Of a stretch of 64,000 nt of DNA, positions 31,122-43,130 are shown one piece after another. The stretch comes from Nymphaea colorata (lineage: Eukaryota > Streptophyta > Magnoliopsida > Nymphaeales > Nymphaeaceae), in contig NC_045140.1 in assembly GCF_008831285.2 (NCBI RefSeq), forward strand, positions 27,174,131-27,238,130. Direction: 5' to 3'. How positions within the stretch are numbered: the first letter of the stretch is position 1; every line of letters starts with the position of its first letter. Below the pieces are notes generated by a model. The model did no database searches. It saw only the letters and a list, made by a program, of their open reading frames with translations, and was not told the origin of the DNA. Both the position numbers and the translations under genes were made by a program.

Positions 31122-31163
31122 TATATATATATATATATATAAAAGAAAAGAGAGAGAGAGAGA
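31122..31163 (+). repeat. (TA)n with adjacent (GA)n
   Basis: Twenty bases of (TA)n, a short AAAAGAAA spacer, then (GA)7. Confidence 0.9.
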
Positions 31164-31294
31164 AAGAGATTTAACCTTTCACTTTCATTGAAGGTAATAT
31201 TCATAAGAACAAATCTTAACTGATGGCTGTAGAAAACACGGTACAGGAATTCAATAATCATAAAAGTCATCTGCATTAGTGCTAGTCAAAATAC

Positions 31295-31303
31295 CAATAA
31301 TTG
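31295..31303 (+). promoter_or_regulatory. CAATAATTG, HD-Zip type palindrome
   Basis: CAAT(A/T)ATTG is the preferred site of class I HD-Zip proteins, and class II prefers CAAT(C/G)ATTG. It lies about 490 bp before the HD-Zip II start codon. Binding is inferred from the motif only, and chance occurrence in AT-rich DNA is likely. Confidence 0.25.
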
Positions 31304-31473
31304 CGTCATGATGGTAACTTAGGAGAACTCATATCTATTAACTGTGGTAAAAACACTAAACAGGCCGGTGATGCTCAAGTTAATAATGGCATTGTCTTTA
31401 ATCATATTGAATTCATTGCTACCAATATTGGTACATCCGTTACACCGGAGCTGGCAATGTAACCAAGCTCCTC

Positions 31474-31493
31474 ATATATATATATATATATAT
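31474..31493 (+). repeat. (TA)n microsatellite
   Basis: Twenty bases of (TA)n, about 300 bp upstream of the HD-Zip start codon. Confidence 0.9.
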
Positions 31494-31656
31494 GAACACG
31501 CATTTTGTTGTTAAGTTATATTCTATAGTTATTCTTCCATACATTCATGAGGTCGGTTTCTCGTGGTGGTCAACCTTGTCAAGCGATATCTGGGAGGTTT
31601 TATTGTGTCCAAGAAAAACGCATAGGTTGACTCCTTTCTTCCTCTCCCCGCATTGG

Positions 31657-31666
31657 ATATATATAC
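31657..31666 (+). promoter_or_regulatory. Probable TATA box of the HD-Zip II gene
   Basis: ATATATATAC lies 126 bp before the start codon, followed by a CT-rich leader (31706-31730). The spacing gives a leader of about 100 nt. Confidence 0.5.
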
Positions 31667-31791
31667 AGAAAACGAAGAGCAATATCGTCCCCTGCAGTCG
31701 CGCGCACTCTCTCTCTCTCGCTCTTTCTCGAGCATTTCTTTCCAGGAGAAGCCTCTCCCTCTCCTCTTCCAGTTCCACTTTTGTGGTAGAG

Positions 31792-32978
31792 ATGACATTC
31801 GAAGATGGGTGCAACACAGTTCTCGTGCTTTCCTTAGGGAACGGCAGTCAAGTGAAGGCCGACAGGTCCTTGAAGATGGAGCAGAGCAGAGCCTCCGGTG
31901 TGAGATTCGATCGTCTTTTCCCTTGCACCGATCTCGAATCGGATCTGTCCTTGTGTCTACCAAACTCGACTTCAAGAGGTAGCCTTCACCCTCGACGTGT
32001 TTTTTCTTTGCTTCCCTTATGCAGAGACGTCTTTTGTCATCTTCGTTGGTTTACTTTCTGGTTAGTGCTAACAAAGGATCTTTAATATTCTTCTAGAGGA
32101 AGGACTAATCAAACGGCAGAAGAAGATCGATGTGAATAAGTTCTGCGAAGAGAAGGAGTGCAGCCTTGCCTCGTCTTGCTCTCCCCACATTTCACAGCCA
32201 CGTGTTAAGAGAGAAATTAGGGAAGCCTTTAGTGAAGATTTGGAAACAGAGAGGCTGTCGTCCAGAGCTAGTGATGAAGATGAAGAGAGTAACAGTAGAA
32301 AGAAGCTTAGGCTGAGCAAGGAACAATCGTCCCTTTTGGAAGATAGCTACAGAAAACAGAGCACTCCCAATCCGGTAACGAGATGCCCGCTATGAAAATT
32401 TTCGCTTGATCAAGATTTTGACAATAATTTCTTCTTGGACTCTGTCTTCATGTCCTGAGTTTTGCCGATTTCCTTCCATTGCAGAAGCGGAAGCAAGAAT
32501 TAGCCGAGCAATTGAATCTACGGCCTAGGCAGGTCGAAGTATGGTTCCAGAACAGGAGGGCAAGGTACCAAAAAATCACAGAGACCTTTTACTTTAAGCA
32601 CCATCATGAAGTATTTGTGTTCATGTGGGTTGGATTATATTGCTAAGCAGCTCGAAGATATTGTCATGGCATTTAACTTTGTTCCTTTCCTGAATTTACA
32701 GGACCAAGCTGAAGCAGACGGAAGTAGACTGCGAGTTCTTGAAGAGATGCTGTGAGACTCTGACAGATGAGAATCGAAGGTTGCAGAAGGAGCTCCAAGA
32801 ACTGAAGGCCTTGAAATTCTCCTCCCCACTGTACATGCAACTGCCAGCGGCCACTCTGACCATGTGTCCTTCGTGCGAGCGAATCGCCACGAAGGAGACC
32901 ACCACCAAGGGCCATTTCACCATGACTCCCAAGACCTCCTTCTGCAACCCCTTCTCCCATCCCTCTGCTGCATGTTAG
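31792..32978 (+). CDS. Class II HD-Zip homeodomain-leucine zipper transcription factor
   Basis: A nuclear DNA-binding dimer of the class known for shade and auxin responses and leaf patterning. Four exons join in frame with GT..AG introns: 31792-31978, 32097-32374, 32485-32564 and 32702-32978, giving 273 aa. The N terminus carries an LVLSL motif (residues 11-15), an EAR-type LxLxL repressor signature. A Ser/Glu-rich region precedes the homeodomain at 130-189, with recognition helix [12 protein letters not shown] leucine zipper follows directly, with leucines at 195, 202, 209 and 216. The class II hallmark CPSCE is at 237-241. In-frame codons upstream of 31792 run through the TATA box and leader, so this ATG is the likely start. 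I cannot assign the ortholog (HAT or ATHB number) with confidence. Confidence 0.93.
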
Positions 32979-33446
32979 GGAGCCCAACCTTCATATCTTC
33001 TGGCAGAGAACTAAAAGGTGGGGGAGGACCTTCATGTTTCTGATGGTCGCGTTCGGGTAGTGCAGCGACAGATTTTAGAGTTTTCCCCTTCGACTGTAAA
33101 TTCTCACTTTTCTTTTTCTTGGGTTTGTTAATGTTATTGAGACACAACGAAAGGTGCAATTAGGAGTCGATTCTAGATTTTACTGATTGAAGTATTGTAC
33201 ATATACGACAGCAACCCTGTTCTTGGTAGGTCAACTTTTGATGAATATAATATTCTTCCATGCTAATTGTCAAGCCATGAAATCGTCTTCTTGCCTCACG
33301 CTTTCATTATATCTGCAACCGTCGATCGGTGGACGTATTTGAGTGGCTAGAGAGAGATAAGATGGGACCAAACATCCTATTCTTCAAACAAATGGGGAGA
33401 AAATTAAGAAAGGAGGAAGGTGCCTCCGGCATTGGTGGATGATGAT

Positions 33447-33490
33447 GAGCCGGCCGGGGAATGATGAAGAGCCGGCCGGGGAATGATGAA
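33447..33490 (+). repeat. Perfect 22-bp tandem duplication with GGCCGGCC core
   Basis: Two identical copies (33447-33468 and 33469-33490), each containing the palindrome GGCCGGCC. They lie about 470 bp after the HD-Zip II stop codon. Confidence 0.95.
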
Positions 33491-35368
33491 GATGATTGCT
33501 TGATTTTTGGATGGGAAGTCTCGTGATCCCGCTTACGTGATGGATGGACCTCTCACGTGTTTGTTTCTGACTAAACGCTTCGTCCTTAAGTCAAGACGAC
33601 TTGTCCAGAAACGTGTGCGACAAGGAAATAATAAGAAATCATTGCCTTTTCTTTTCTCTTTTCCAATCTGTTGTTCCAAGGGCGACCAGATGGACCAGCG
33701 ACAAGTATTAATCCAATCGGTACGTTGGTCGTCATGGTCTGCGAGCGATCGTCATGGACAGACCACACCCACCCACTGCCGGTCAAGATCACACACCACC
33801 ACCTTCTGCTTCTTCTGCGGTCGATCCGAACTCATTATTCTACGAAGAAGCTGGACCAGGAATTGTTGGTTCAGGGAAGAGAAGCAGAGAAGAGGAAAAA
33901 GAGGTGGGAAGTCCACGCAGGAAAAGTGATGGAAGGGATGGGAGAGGAAGAGTATAATGTGGTGCCCGCTTTTTCCGTAACGAGTGGGGTCGTCTCCACG
34001 TGATGATGGCTCTGCACTCTGCTCCTTGATTCCACAAGAATATCGCAGAGAGGAGATAGAGTTTCAACTTTTCAATCTCTCTCTTTCTAACAGTGGACGT
34101 AATGGGAGCAGCTCAACCGATTTAAGTTTCTTGCCTGCTATAATGGGGAGAAGGAAAACTGATGGAGAAAATGATGCGCTCGCTACAAAAAGTAGCAGCT
34201 GCCGTGGATGTGCAACTCATCTCTGTCACGCTTTGAAGTTGCATATTTCTAGATATAAAGGCCTACCCACGTATGCGTATATAAAGCAAAAGCTAGAAAC
34301 ATAATCGCTTAGGTGATCTGTCCACCTTTAAAATCTTCTTTATGTTTTCTATCACTTTGTCTGTGTTGATGATGGATGAGCTCACTAGCGCCTTTTTGGA
34401 AAAGTTTTATAGCGGGGTAAAAGAATTTGGTGCATGTCGTTTCCATACGTGAGAGTTGGTTATATGCACCAGTGCACAGCCTTCGGTGCATACCTTTATC
34501 TTCATGTACATATGCACATAGTCCTGTGTACAGTACAGGAGTGCATAGAGATTAGGTATGCACATATTACCATTTTTGGTCTGTCATCATCTTCATGTTT
34601 GGACAAAAAATGAATGTAGATTCTGTCATCGACTCTTGATGTATTAAATTTTAACTTTATTTTGTCTTCTTCTATACAATGGTGTTGCTATACACAAGGG
34701 TATTATTGAATTAGTGCCCCTTAGAGCTTGAATCAATGATATTATTTGAAATATTCAAACTCGAGTGTCGACACGTGGTGAAGCTCTTCACCATGGCATT
34801 ATGCATTAAAATATATTTTCTTTTAGTGCTTGAAAGGTGAAAAGAATCGGCTCCTGAAACATATCCCAAGTGATCATGAACATCACGAGTCCCCGTCTCC
34901 AGTTATCATACGGGGAGAATCGACTCACGCTTTTGCCCGTTGGAGCTCTCCGGGTAAGTCACAAGCTTGGGACCTGCACCATTAAACGTTGCGGCAATTA
35001 GGAGGGGAAGAAGGAAGCCATGAATGGTGAGAATGAGCGTGATCCACCGACGTTTGCCTGTTCAATTCTTGTGAACATATTCCATCCATTCATCGGATAG
35101 TCATAGTCCCTCTCCATCTCTCTTGAATCTGACTGAGAGAGACACAAGGACGTCTACTGCATGCGTGAGTGGGACGGACACAAAGAACCTGTCGCACCCA
35201 TGCATCATCTGTCTGCGTCCAATAATGCACCCCTGCCCATAACGTTTGCTACCAATTCCGGGAAAAAAAAGCATCCAATCCAATAGTGGTGCTTGGGACC
35301 AGATATCATCACACTAGAGTATGCCCACAGCCGCCGCACCTACCAATCGTGGGTTTGGTAACTCATGA

Positions 35369-35511
35369 GGTCGTTTGACACTAGTAACAAAATTGTTACT
35401 GTATAGTGAAACTACCCAAAAAAAATTAGGAGAGATTCATTGAACCTAGTGTTCTAAAATTTTGAAACAGAAACATTGAAAGTAACAATCCGTTATAGGT
35501 ACCAAACGACC
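35369..35511. mobile_element. MITE with GGTCGTTTG ends
   Basis: The left end GGTCGTTTG and right end CAAACGACC are perfect 9-bp inverted repeats, and pairing extends inward with gaps to GTAACAA and TTGTTAC-like blocks. It is 143 bp with no coding capacity. It shares its central A-run and AGATTCAT block with the element at 13762-13908, in inverse orientation. Target-site repeats are unclear. Confidence 0.65.
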
Positions 35512-36127
35512 CTTAAATACACGGTGCACGGTTCACTACATCAAAGAGGAACAACCGGAAAACCACCGGAAAACTATCTATCTGTCGATTTCTAGAATCT
35601 TATAGTACTTTGTCTACTAAAGGTTAGAATTTAACTAACGCTTGAAGAAGGTCAAGAATTTGATGCCCTATTGTAGAGAATTACGGACAAAATTTTAATT
35701 AATTAATTACAAGAAATTTGCTTGGCTTCATTTTTCCCATTTTTTTTCAAAAGCCTGCACTTTTCTAGAATTTAAACTGCCTTAAATGACAGAAGAAAAT
35801 GAATCATTTTTGCATCAACATGGTTCGATTGATAAAGTACGGGAAGGGTATGCCACCTGACTGCTTGATTAATTGCCTGTTCGACATTTATGTGTACAAA
35901 TTTGCTTCAAAGCACAATATAAAAAGCAGAAGAAGTCATTGTATCAAATCAATCGAATGAACGGTATAATTTCAACCGACCTTGTTTCAAGTGCAGATAG
36001 GAGTGGCAGGTTGTATATAAGGAAAGTATGCATCTTTCTCATATAATTAAAAGCCTATGCCATGTGGGAAAGCAAATCCCTCATAACAACCAGAGTTATG
36101 TGATTTATTTTTATTGTTTCCTACAGC

Positions 36128-37369
36128 CTACAGCCTTGAGGAAGTTGATGCATTTAATTTCTATTACTTTTCCGATGCAAACTCCTGGGAGCAACGCCTC
36201 CCCACCTTTAAAATGTATTTGGTAGCCTCCGGTCTCGGATCTGAGGCAGATTTATGGTCCCTTTTATGTGAGACTTACAGTGTAAACAAATACCAGACTT
36301 CACCACTATCTGATAAAAAGGAATTGAGAAATCCTCAGTTTATAGCCTAGGAGGGGGTCTGACCTTTGAATCCATAGATATGAGATTTCAATGACATTAA
36401 ATCACCGAGGATCTTAAATCCAGGATATTCAATGCCTCAATCAAATTTATATTGTTTTTTCTCTCAAGTAAATGAAAAGTAAACTAGATGATTATCTAAG
36501 GTCTCTAAAGATAATTCTTTTCACAAAAGGCCATCTACTAGTAATCATTCTAATGGATCTGAAACTATATTGAGGTGCGATACGATGCATTTGGCCTTTA
36601 AATCCCCAGTCCACTTGGGACAGTGGTTACGTGAACACCGATATATGCATTTTTAGATCATTTGCTAGTGAATGATTCCTAATTCCCCCTCTGCTAGTGT
36701 TGCACAAATAGATTCCCAATTCCCCCTTTGCTAGTGTTGCGCAAATATTTTTAGATCACCAATAGACGGTATGGCTTACTTAGAAAAACGACATATGACG
36801 ATATTTGCAACAATACCCAAATATTTTCACCCTAAGTCGTCCTTCTCTCATTCCCATTCTCATTTGAGTACCTGGAATTAGGAGTGACGAGTTAACCGGG
36901 CATGTTCCTTCCCTTCCAATTTTGCAGTGGGGTTCGAGTTGTTCTTTCTCAGGCAGAGGAAAGGAAAGAAACTGACACCATCTTAACTTCGAGAGACTTC
37001 CAGCTATACTCTACATTAATTCTATCCCTTCTGAAGGGCGATAAGAACTTCAAAATCAAGGCTTTACCTGCTCCAGTCTATAAAAAGCAAACACAGTAAG
37101 TGCAACCAGAAGCAGGGTACTGTGCACCTCTTATTGGTTCCAAAATTAAGTTCGATCCTTTCCATGCCCGTCTGGAGATGCATGTGAAACCCACAGTGTT
37201 TCACCCTAATTATGATTCCATCTTTCCTGTTTGGCAAACCATCTCCATCATTCTCTGCCTGCTTCCCAAGGGACCAGCCACCCCCACATTCTCCATAGTA
37301 AACACTTACCATTTTGGAGATACAAAAGGCAATAGTGCTTTCCTTGATTGCCTTCACCAGATCGATTGA
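36128..37369 (+). other. Coding-like stretches, possible decayed gene (unidentified)
   Basis: Two open stretches on the plus strand have protein-like composition. One (36128-36350) follows a good acceptor (TTTCCTACAG) and reads YSLEEVDAFNFYYF and onward to a stop. The other (36928-37094) lies between an acceptor (AATTTTGCAG) and a perfect GTAAGT donor, and a third frame runs to 37369. I cannot name a family for any of them, and they lack a start and a consistent exon chain. They may be exons of a broken gene or chance frames. Confidence 0.2.
36674..36747 (+). repeat. 37-bp tandem duplication
   Basis: Copies 36674-36710 and 36711-36747 differ at three positions. Each contains TTCCCCCT.TGCTAGTGTTG. 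Confidence 0.92.
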
Positions 37370-38214
37370 GGGCTCGGCTGGAAACCACCTCTATATATAA
37401 ATCGAGGAACTGCTGGAAAATCACACACACTCTGTCTAGGAATTTTTTTCCATACGGCATTAATATATATAACAAACAAATTTTTCATTGGCCTTAAAAA
37501 ACAAAATAAACAATTATAGCTACCAAGAAAATTACAATTGACCCTCAAAACGTGATTCGTTTAGTTATAACTACACATATGCACATATGCCTAGCATACA
37601 ATCGACAAGCAAATGAGAATCAACAAATGGGCACCAATCATTATGCATGTAAGACTTGGTAACTCTGAAAGATAAAGCCATTACCTACTTCCACGAACAC
37701 TTGATGCTATAACATGGATGAACCCCTTCAAAAAATGGGTTTTGCTTAAGCCTAGTTTTGTGAAACCACTTTTTTTTAATGAGTTTTCAAAGCCTGGTTT
37801 TTGTTTGGATGATTGAAAATGAGTTTTGGAGATAACTTTGAAAAAGGTTAGTTGAATGGAAATTAAAAAATAGTTAGTTAAACTAAACTACAAGGTTAAT
37901 AGAGATTGTGAACATATTGCAGAAACCGACTTTTACCAAAGCAACAACCATGTTTGAAGCCTTTAAGAGGCTTTGGTGAGTATTAGCTCTTTGGCAGCAG
38001 GAAACTGCTTCAACCATGCGCTAAAGGCAGTAGTATCCTGCTTCAAGTGTGCACTAAAGACAGCAAGCCGGAAAGATGCTCGAGCAAAGAATCCACAGCT
38101 GGTCTTATCCATAAGTGGCTTTCACTTAAGCATTTCATCAAACAAGTAATAAACAACATAGATATATACATAGCTTACATCCATAGAAAAAATCCTCAGC
38201 TTTAAATGCAATAC

Positions 38215-38245
<31 letters not shown>

Positions 38246-39372
38246 CGCGAACCTCTAATAGCTTGCCTCATCTCCCTTTGATGGCATCCTACAGTCGTTT
38301 CCTTCATGCATGTTCGTGACATTTGATAGCTTTAATTTCTTTATGAGGTAAACTTGGATGCAAAATGGAAGATAAACATAACCACCTTCCATTTGCTCTT
38401 AAAGAAATTTCCCCTGTTCAATTGTTGATGAGGGAGAAAATCATTGCATTTCCACCCAAATAACAAAATGGTGAAAGTGATGAACTGTGCCTCCTTCTTC
38501 AGACAGCACTGCAGATGCACTTTGCTAAAACAGTTTCAGATCACCACAAGCCATTGCAGTCAAGAGCATGCGCACGTCACGAAAAGACCCCCTTCTCAGC
38601 TTTTGCAAAACTTGACCCAAAACCAGGGCTTCCATGAAACCGGGTTTCTCAAAGACATACTTTTATGCACAGTCAAAACACACTAAAACGACTTTTTAAA
38701 GCCAAAAGGTCGTTTTGCCTTCAAAACTTTGTTTTGAGCATGCGTCCAAACATGACCTACGAAAAAAGTTGCTTTCCCATTTTGCAGTTACAAGCGAAGG
38801 AGAGGCTAAACAAATAAAATAAAAAAGACACAAAAAAAACTTCGAGTACCCAACATTTAAAAGGAAAGAACGCGTCCTTACAGTGCTCACCTCTTAGGAA
38901 CAACTGGAAGAGCGAAATCGCAGGAGTAATCTTTTGTGAGAAGTTCGTCGATGAACTGATCAAAGTGACTCAAAGAAAAGCCTGCAACTGGATAAAAAAC
39001 TTGGAATAGATGAAATCATTTTCAACTTAGCAAACAGCAAGAATAACTCAAAACCGCCGTCCAAACTCCAAACAAAGCAAGCTAATAAAGCTAAATAATT
39101 ATATGGGCAAAAAATTTACCAAGCTCAGACTTACTTTCATATGATAATTTGCGTTTCAATTTGACAATTTCCGACAACGACTCTAGATATTGGCAAACAT
39201 CTGTTGCGTTTCCCATTAAGCGCAAATTAAATGCTCCTAAAATTCGAAAGTATCTATTCAATAAATATAGGCAAAATGTTAATTTGACAATTCCTTCTCA
39301 GAGGCACTTCATAAACAGATCTGTAGTCAAGAAAAAGGACGTGCTTCAAACAAACGAGTTCCTACACTCTTT

Positions 39373-39490
39373 CATTGTAGAGAGGGACTGAAAACAAGAG
39401 GCAATAAGACATCATTGTAAAGAGGCTACATAAAACAAGAGGGCATGAGGCATCATTGTAAGGAGGAACTGAAAATAGTGTCACAAGGCG
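39373..39490 (+). repeat. Degenerate 40-bp minisatellite, about three copies
   Basis: CATTGTA-starting units begin at 39373, 39413 and 39454, each followed by AAAACAAGAGG-like blocks. The copies are clearly diverged. Confidence 0.75.
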
Positions 39491-41199
39491 ACTTTTCTCG
39501 CCCACCCATGTGGTGCAACAGCCCTACAAACTGTAGCAAACTTGAAAACAAAGAACGTGTAAATAGACACAAGGAGGAAAAGAACTTGCAGTGAGCTCAC
39601 TGTTTCATTAATTAGAAAAGTAACCATCACAAAAGAATGTAAGCACTGACTCGACTTTACTTACAAGGTGCCCCCGAATGCTCATTCAAGGATCTTTATG
39701 CCGAACACCCAAAACAAAACACGAGATCTCAAACATGACATTTACATTAATGAAAGGGTACTCATTTACAAATGAACAAACATATATAAATGGTGGTTGT
39801 AAACAAAAGAAACAGATACAGGAACAGTCTCCCCCCTTCAAATCATGTGCCCTCCTTATGACTGCTGCATTTGAAACACATGCTCCCAAGTAGGCTGCTC
39901 TTCATCCGCCCACTTGACAAAATACTTTTTTTTTTGGGTCTCCTAAATAGTTGATCTTATGTCAAACTAAGTGAAAAACTTAGAAATAGAAACTATAAAG
40001 GGTCACTGACTCACCCACCTAAAGAGTGCGCTGATGCTACACACACACACCAATGTCTAAATCACAACTTACAAAGTATCTAAATGCTAGACCCTAAATG
40101 TTGTACACCAAGTGGTTTAGTCATCAAACACATGCTACACCCTAAATACCTAATTCGTAAATCAAAAGCAGAAAAAAAAAGACGATCAAATAAGACAAAC
40201 TCAGTGACTCACCGAGTGGTTCAGTCATAGTGGAGGCTAGAGCAGCAGGCGCAGGACGGCAGGGGCTTTGACCCACCAGCAGCATCATGTGTTAGAGGCT
40301 GAGAGAAGGAGAAACCAAGAAAGCAGAGAGAGATAGACAGAGAGATAGGCATCAGGTAAGAAACTGAACATGAAAACCGGAGAGGGGCTGAAAAATTTAG
40401 GGAAAAACTTACAAATAGAAAGGGCCACCCGCCTAAGCAGTGCGTAGATGCTGTTTTCGACCTAAGGCGGTGGTCGCCCGATGCCCAGGTGAACGACCAG
40501 AACTAGCGAGCTAGCGAGGACACTGAAGAGGCGAGGCCGAGGGTCTCTACTCTCTAATTTACCTCTGGTTTTCAAAAATTGCTATGTAACCGTTTCTGTT
40601 TTTGTTTTGACCCAAATTCTTATCCATGGACATTTAACATTAGAAACAAATTGTGGGGTTTCATTTGGCATTAAAATTAAAAATAAGATGTGAGTGTTCT
40701 ACGAATCTGCTTTCTAAAATAATAGATTTATAAAACACTTGAACAAATATCCCTTCAATCCATTGAATAAATATCACTTGAATTCATCTAAAATTTAAAG
40801 TAGATTCATGTAAATGTTGTTTATAATGCAAATTACCCGGGTTTCAAGGTATGAAGCCAAATTTTGGTGCCTTAGGGTGTTACCTTCTCATCACTTCAAC
40901 TTGCGTAAGGGTGGCTACTCTTTGTGGTATGTGAGATTGACACCTTACTCACTCAAAATAAAGATTAACTGCCCACAGTCCCCACCCCCAAACCATTGGG
41001 CCAACCCCCTCATAAACAATCTAAATGAAACCCTTAGTTTCTGTGTTAATCATGTTCTCGCACACTACTTAAACCCTTCTTGACTCACCACATACATATA
41101 TATGCATGTATATCATGCATAGGACTTGGAGAGGATAGACATGGAGTGAGAGAGAGGAGATGGGGAAAGAGGAAAAGATAAGAACCGATTCACTTAGCC

Positions 41200-41336
41200 T
41201 CTATAATGGCACCTCGAATCTCAATCTCAACATTTCTCACTACCATCAAGATAACAACCTCCAAGATTTGAATTGAGGACTTAACCATAACATGCCACCC
41301 AACTCAATCAGTTGGGCTACCCATCACTGGGTTGAG
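41200..41336 (-). mobile_element. tRNA-derived SINE (5' region)
   Basis: Read on the minus strand from about 41323, the sequence GGTAGCCCAACTGATTGAG resembles a pol III box A region. A box B-like block (TCCTCAATTCAAATC) follows about 40 bp later. This is the layout of plant tRNA-derived SINE heads. The 3' end and target repeats are not clear, so the left limit is approximate. Confidence 0.5.
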
Positions 41337-42258
41337 AGAGTAAGAGAGAGAATGAGAGAGAGCGACCACTTAAAGTGGGCATACCCTTCGCATTCTGATC
41401 AGATCCAGCGTTTACAAATCAACTTATTTGAATCCGGTGCAATCTAATTTATGCTTTTACAGCTCGGAATCTTTTTTTTTTTTTTAAACTGAATTAAATT
41501 AATGATCTAACTATCATTAATCCGGTCAGCTTTTTACCCGATTGCAATCAGGTATTTACTCACATTTGAATTTGTTATGAAGCTGCAAACCAAATCCGAA
41601 AGTGGTTAGTAATTCAACTAAGCCGATTGAAAATCTCCGTGATTGATCATATCCCGTCATTTATTTACCTCCCTATGTCGTGGGATCCGTTTGAATGAGG
41701 ACCCTCTGTTTATTTGGGGACTGAAACCATATTGTGTGCATCCGATAAAAAATTATAAAAGATGTAAATCATACTTACATGTAAAAATGATATCTGGATA
41801 TAATTTCATTTTGACGCAAACTGGATCTAGCTTACAAGAATGATGCGAATTGGACCTGTCTTCCCATTAGATCCAATTCATCAAACATGCATCTTATTTT
41901 GAATGGAAGCCATATTAATAAATACCATGCATGCGTCAGAAGAATTTGTCCCTTCAAAATATTTCAGGACAGATTTGTGAATTTGTCCCTTCAAATGGAA
42001 TTCAGCAACCAGCAAGTCTCTCTCACCACAATTTTTATGAGGACGCATTCAAGTGGATCACTATATACGTATATAATACTATGAATTTGACGGGTAAAAC
42101 AGCAAAATGCAGTTGGCCGGTTACACAAGTATACGGATCGATGTGCGGGACTTTTTCATCGTCCACCCTTACAACTTAGTCTTCATAGAGGAGACGCTGC
42201 TCTAAATATTACGACTCGAATCAAATGCCAACCAATATGCAATATTAGCAGGTTCTCT

Positions 42259-42753
42259 CTAGTAGGGACGCTGCCCTATAATGTTACCGTAAGGGTCGTA
42301 GTTGCAGATGATGAAGATGGCGCCGCTGTTGCACTTGACCCTGGCGCAGCCCAGCCTCACCGAGTTACGCCACACCACTTGGGTGTAGTGCCCGCAGACC
42401 TTCCCACTGGCGCAGCTGTTGGTATTGTAGTCGTAGTAGGCCTTTTCGGACACCCAGGCGTTCACGGCATCTGCTGCAGTGAACTCACGCCCACTGCCCC
42501 AGAAGAGGTTCTCTCCATACGGTCCGCCGGAGTGGACTAGGCTGCAGTCGCTGATTCTCTGGTTGGCATAGTTTTGGGCGTAGGCTGCAACAGTGTCGTT
42601 CCACACCATAGGACCAACACCAACCTGAGCACGAGAGGCGTTGTGAGGAGCAATGAAGTCTTGGGGAGAGTTTTGGGCGTGAGTGCTATGGATTAGCACT
42701 CCAACGCCCAGCAGTAGGCAGATCCAAACAAAGGCGCCAGGGGAACGCTTCAT
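42259..42753 (-). CDS. PR-1 family secreted CAP-domain protein (copy a)
   Basis: An intronless 164-aa pathogenesis-related protein 1, secreted to the apoplast. Family members bind sterols and are induced in defence. A signal peptide covers about residues 1-26 (hydrophobic core, cleavage after STHA), and the CAP domain fills the rest. The four conserved metal-site residues are present (H74, E81, E103, H122), as are all six disulfide cysteines (70, 114, 120, 136, 141, 150). The C terminus [15 protein letters not shown] fits the pattern from which CAPE-type peptides are released in tomato. The start is the ATG 126 bp after the TATA box and matches the start of copies b and c. It is the leftmost member of the array; its coding frame shows no damage. 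Confidence 0.93.
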   Translation of the reverse strand: MKRSPGAFVWICLLLGVGVLIHSTHAQNSPQDFIAPHNASRAQVGVGPMVWNDTVAAYAQNYANQRISDCSLVHSGGPYGENLFWGSGREFTAADAVNAWVSEKAYYDYNTNSCASGKVCGHYTQVVWRNSVRLGCARVKCNSGAIFIICNYDPYGNIIGQRPY

Positions 42754-42878
42754 TTTTGGCTGATCACAAGAAAGAAAGAAAGAGATCTAGAGGTCTTAAA
42801 AAAGCAGCTCTAGGAAGCAAGTTCCGTTGAGTGGAGCTAGCACTTGGGCTTGAGATGAATAAGGGGGAGAGGTTGCAA

Positions 42879-43130
42879 ATTTATAGAGCACGATGCTCAG
42901 CATGATCAATTGGCTAGCTGACTATCTTCTTTGTCATCTTTGAAATGTATAGCGTCCAAAGTGGAAAATTTGCCTGAAGTTTTAGCTAGTACGTCCCGAA
43001 TGATATGGCCCGCCTTTTAACGTAAACAAGCTGAAATAACAAGAAACTAACGGTGATGAGGAAGGACCAGGTGCAATGAAACTGCACAAATTAACAAAGT
43101 GCAGTTGCATACACAAAATTAACAATTGTT
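42879..43130 (-). promoter_or_regulatory. PR-1a promoter: TATA box and conserved array module
   Basis: TCTATAAAT (42879-42887 on the minus strand) is 126 bp before the start codon. Upstream, at about 42936-43130, is the module shared by all array members: CATCTTTGAAA, then GCGTCCAAAGTGGAAAATT, then a TAGCTAGTACG block. Copy a has a single proximal module. I found no clear W-box or as-1 pair within it. Confidence 0.6.

Larger units (their letters stand above)
32979..42240. other. Long intergenic region between the HD-Zip gene and the PR-1 array
   Basis: No convincing intact gene. It holds two short tandem duplications, a MITE, a minisatellite, a (GA)n tract (38221-38245), a SINE and a stretch with coding-like composition near 36-37 kb, all listed separately. 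Near 39976-40040 and 40404-40456 a divergent direct repeat recurs (AAAACTTA.AAATAGAAA followed by AGTGCG), which may be a transposon remnant. Confidence 0.5.

Noticed and set aside
31492-31791. In-frame upstream extension of HD-Zip exon 1
   Set aside because: The extension covers the TATA box and CT-rich leader. The conserved class II N terminus begins at the ATG at 31792.
31529-31975. 148-codon antisense frame over HD-Zip exon 1
   Set aside because: A shadow of the real exon on the other strand, with no independent motif.
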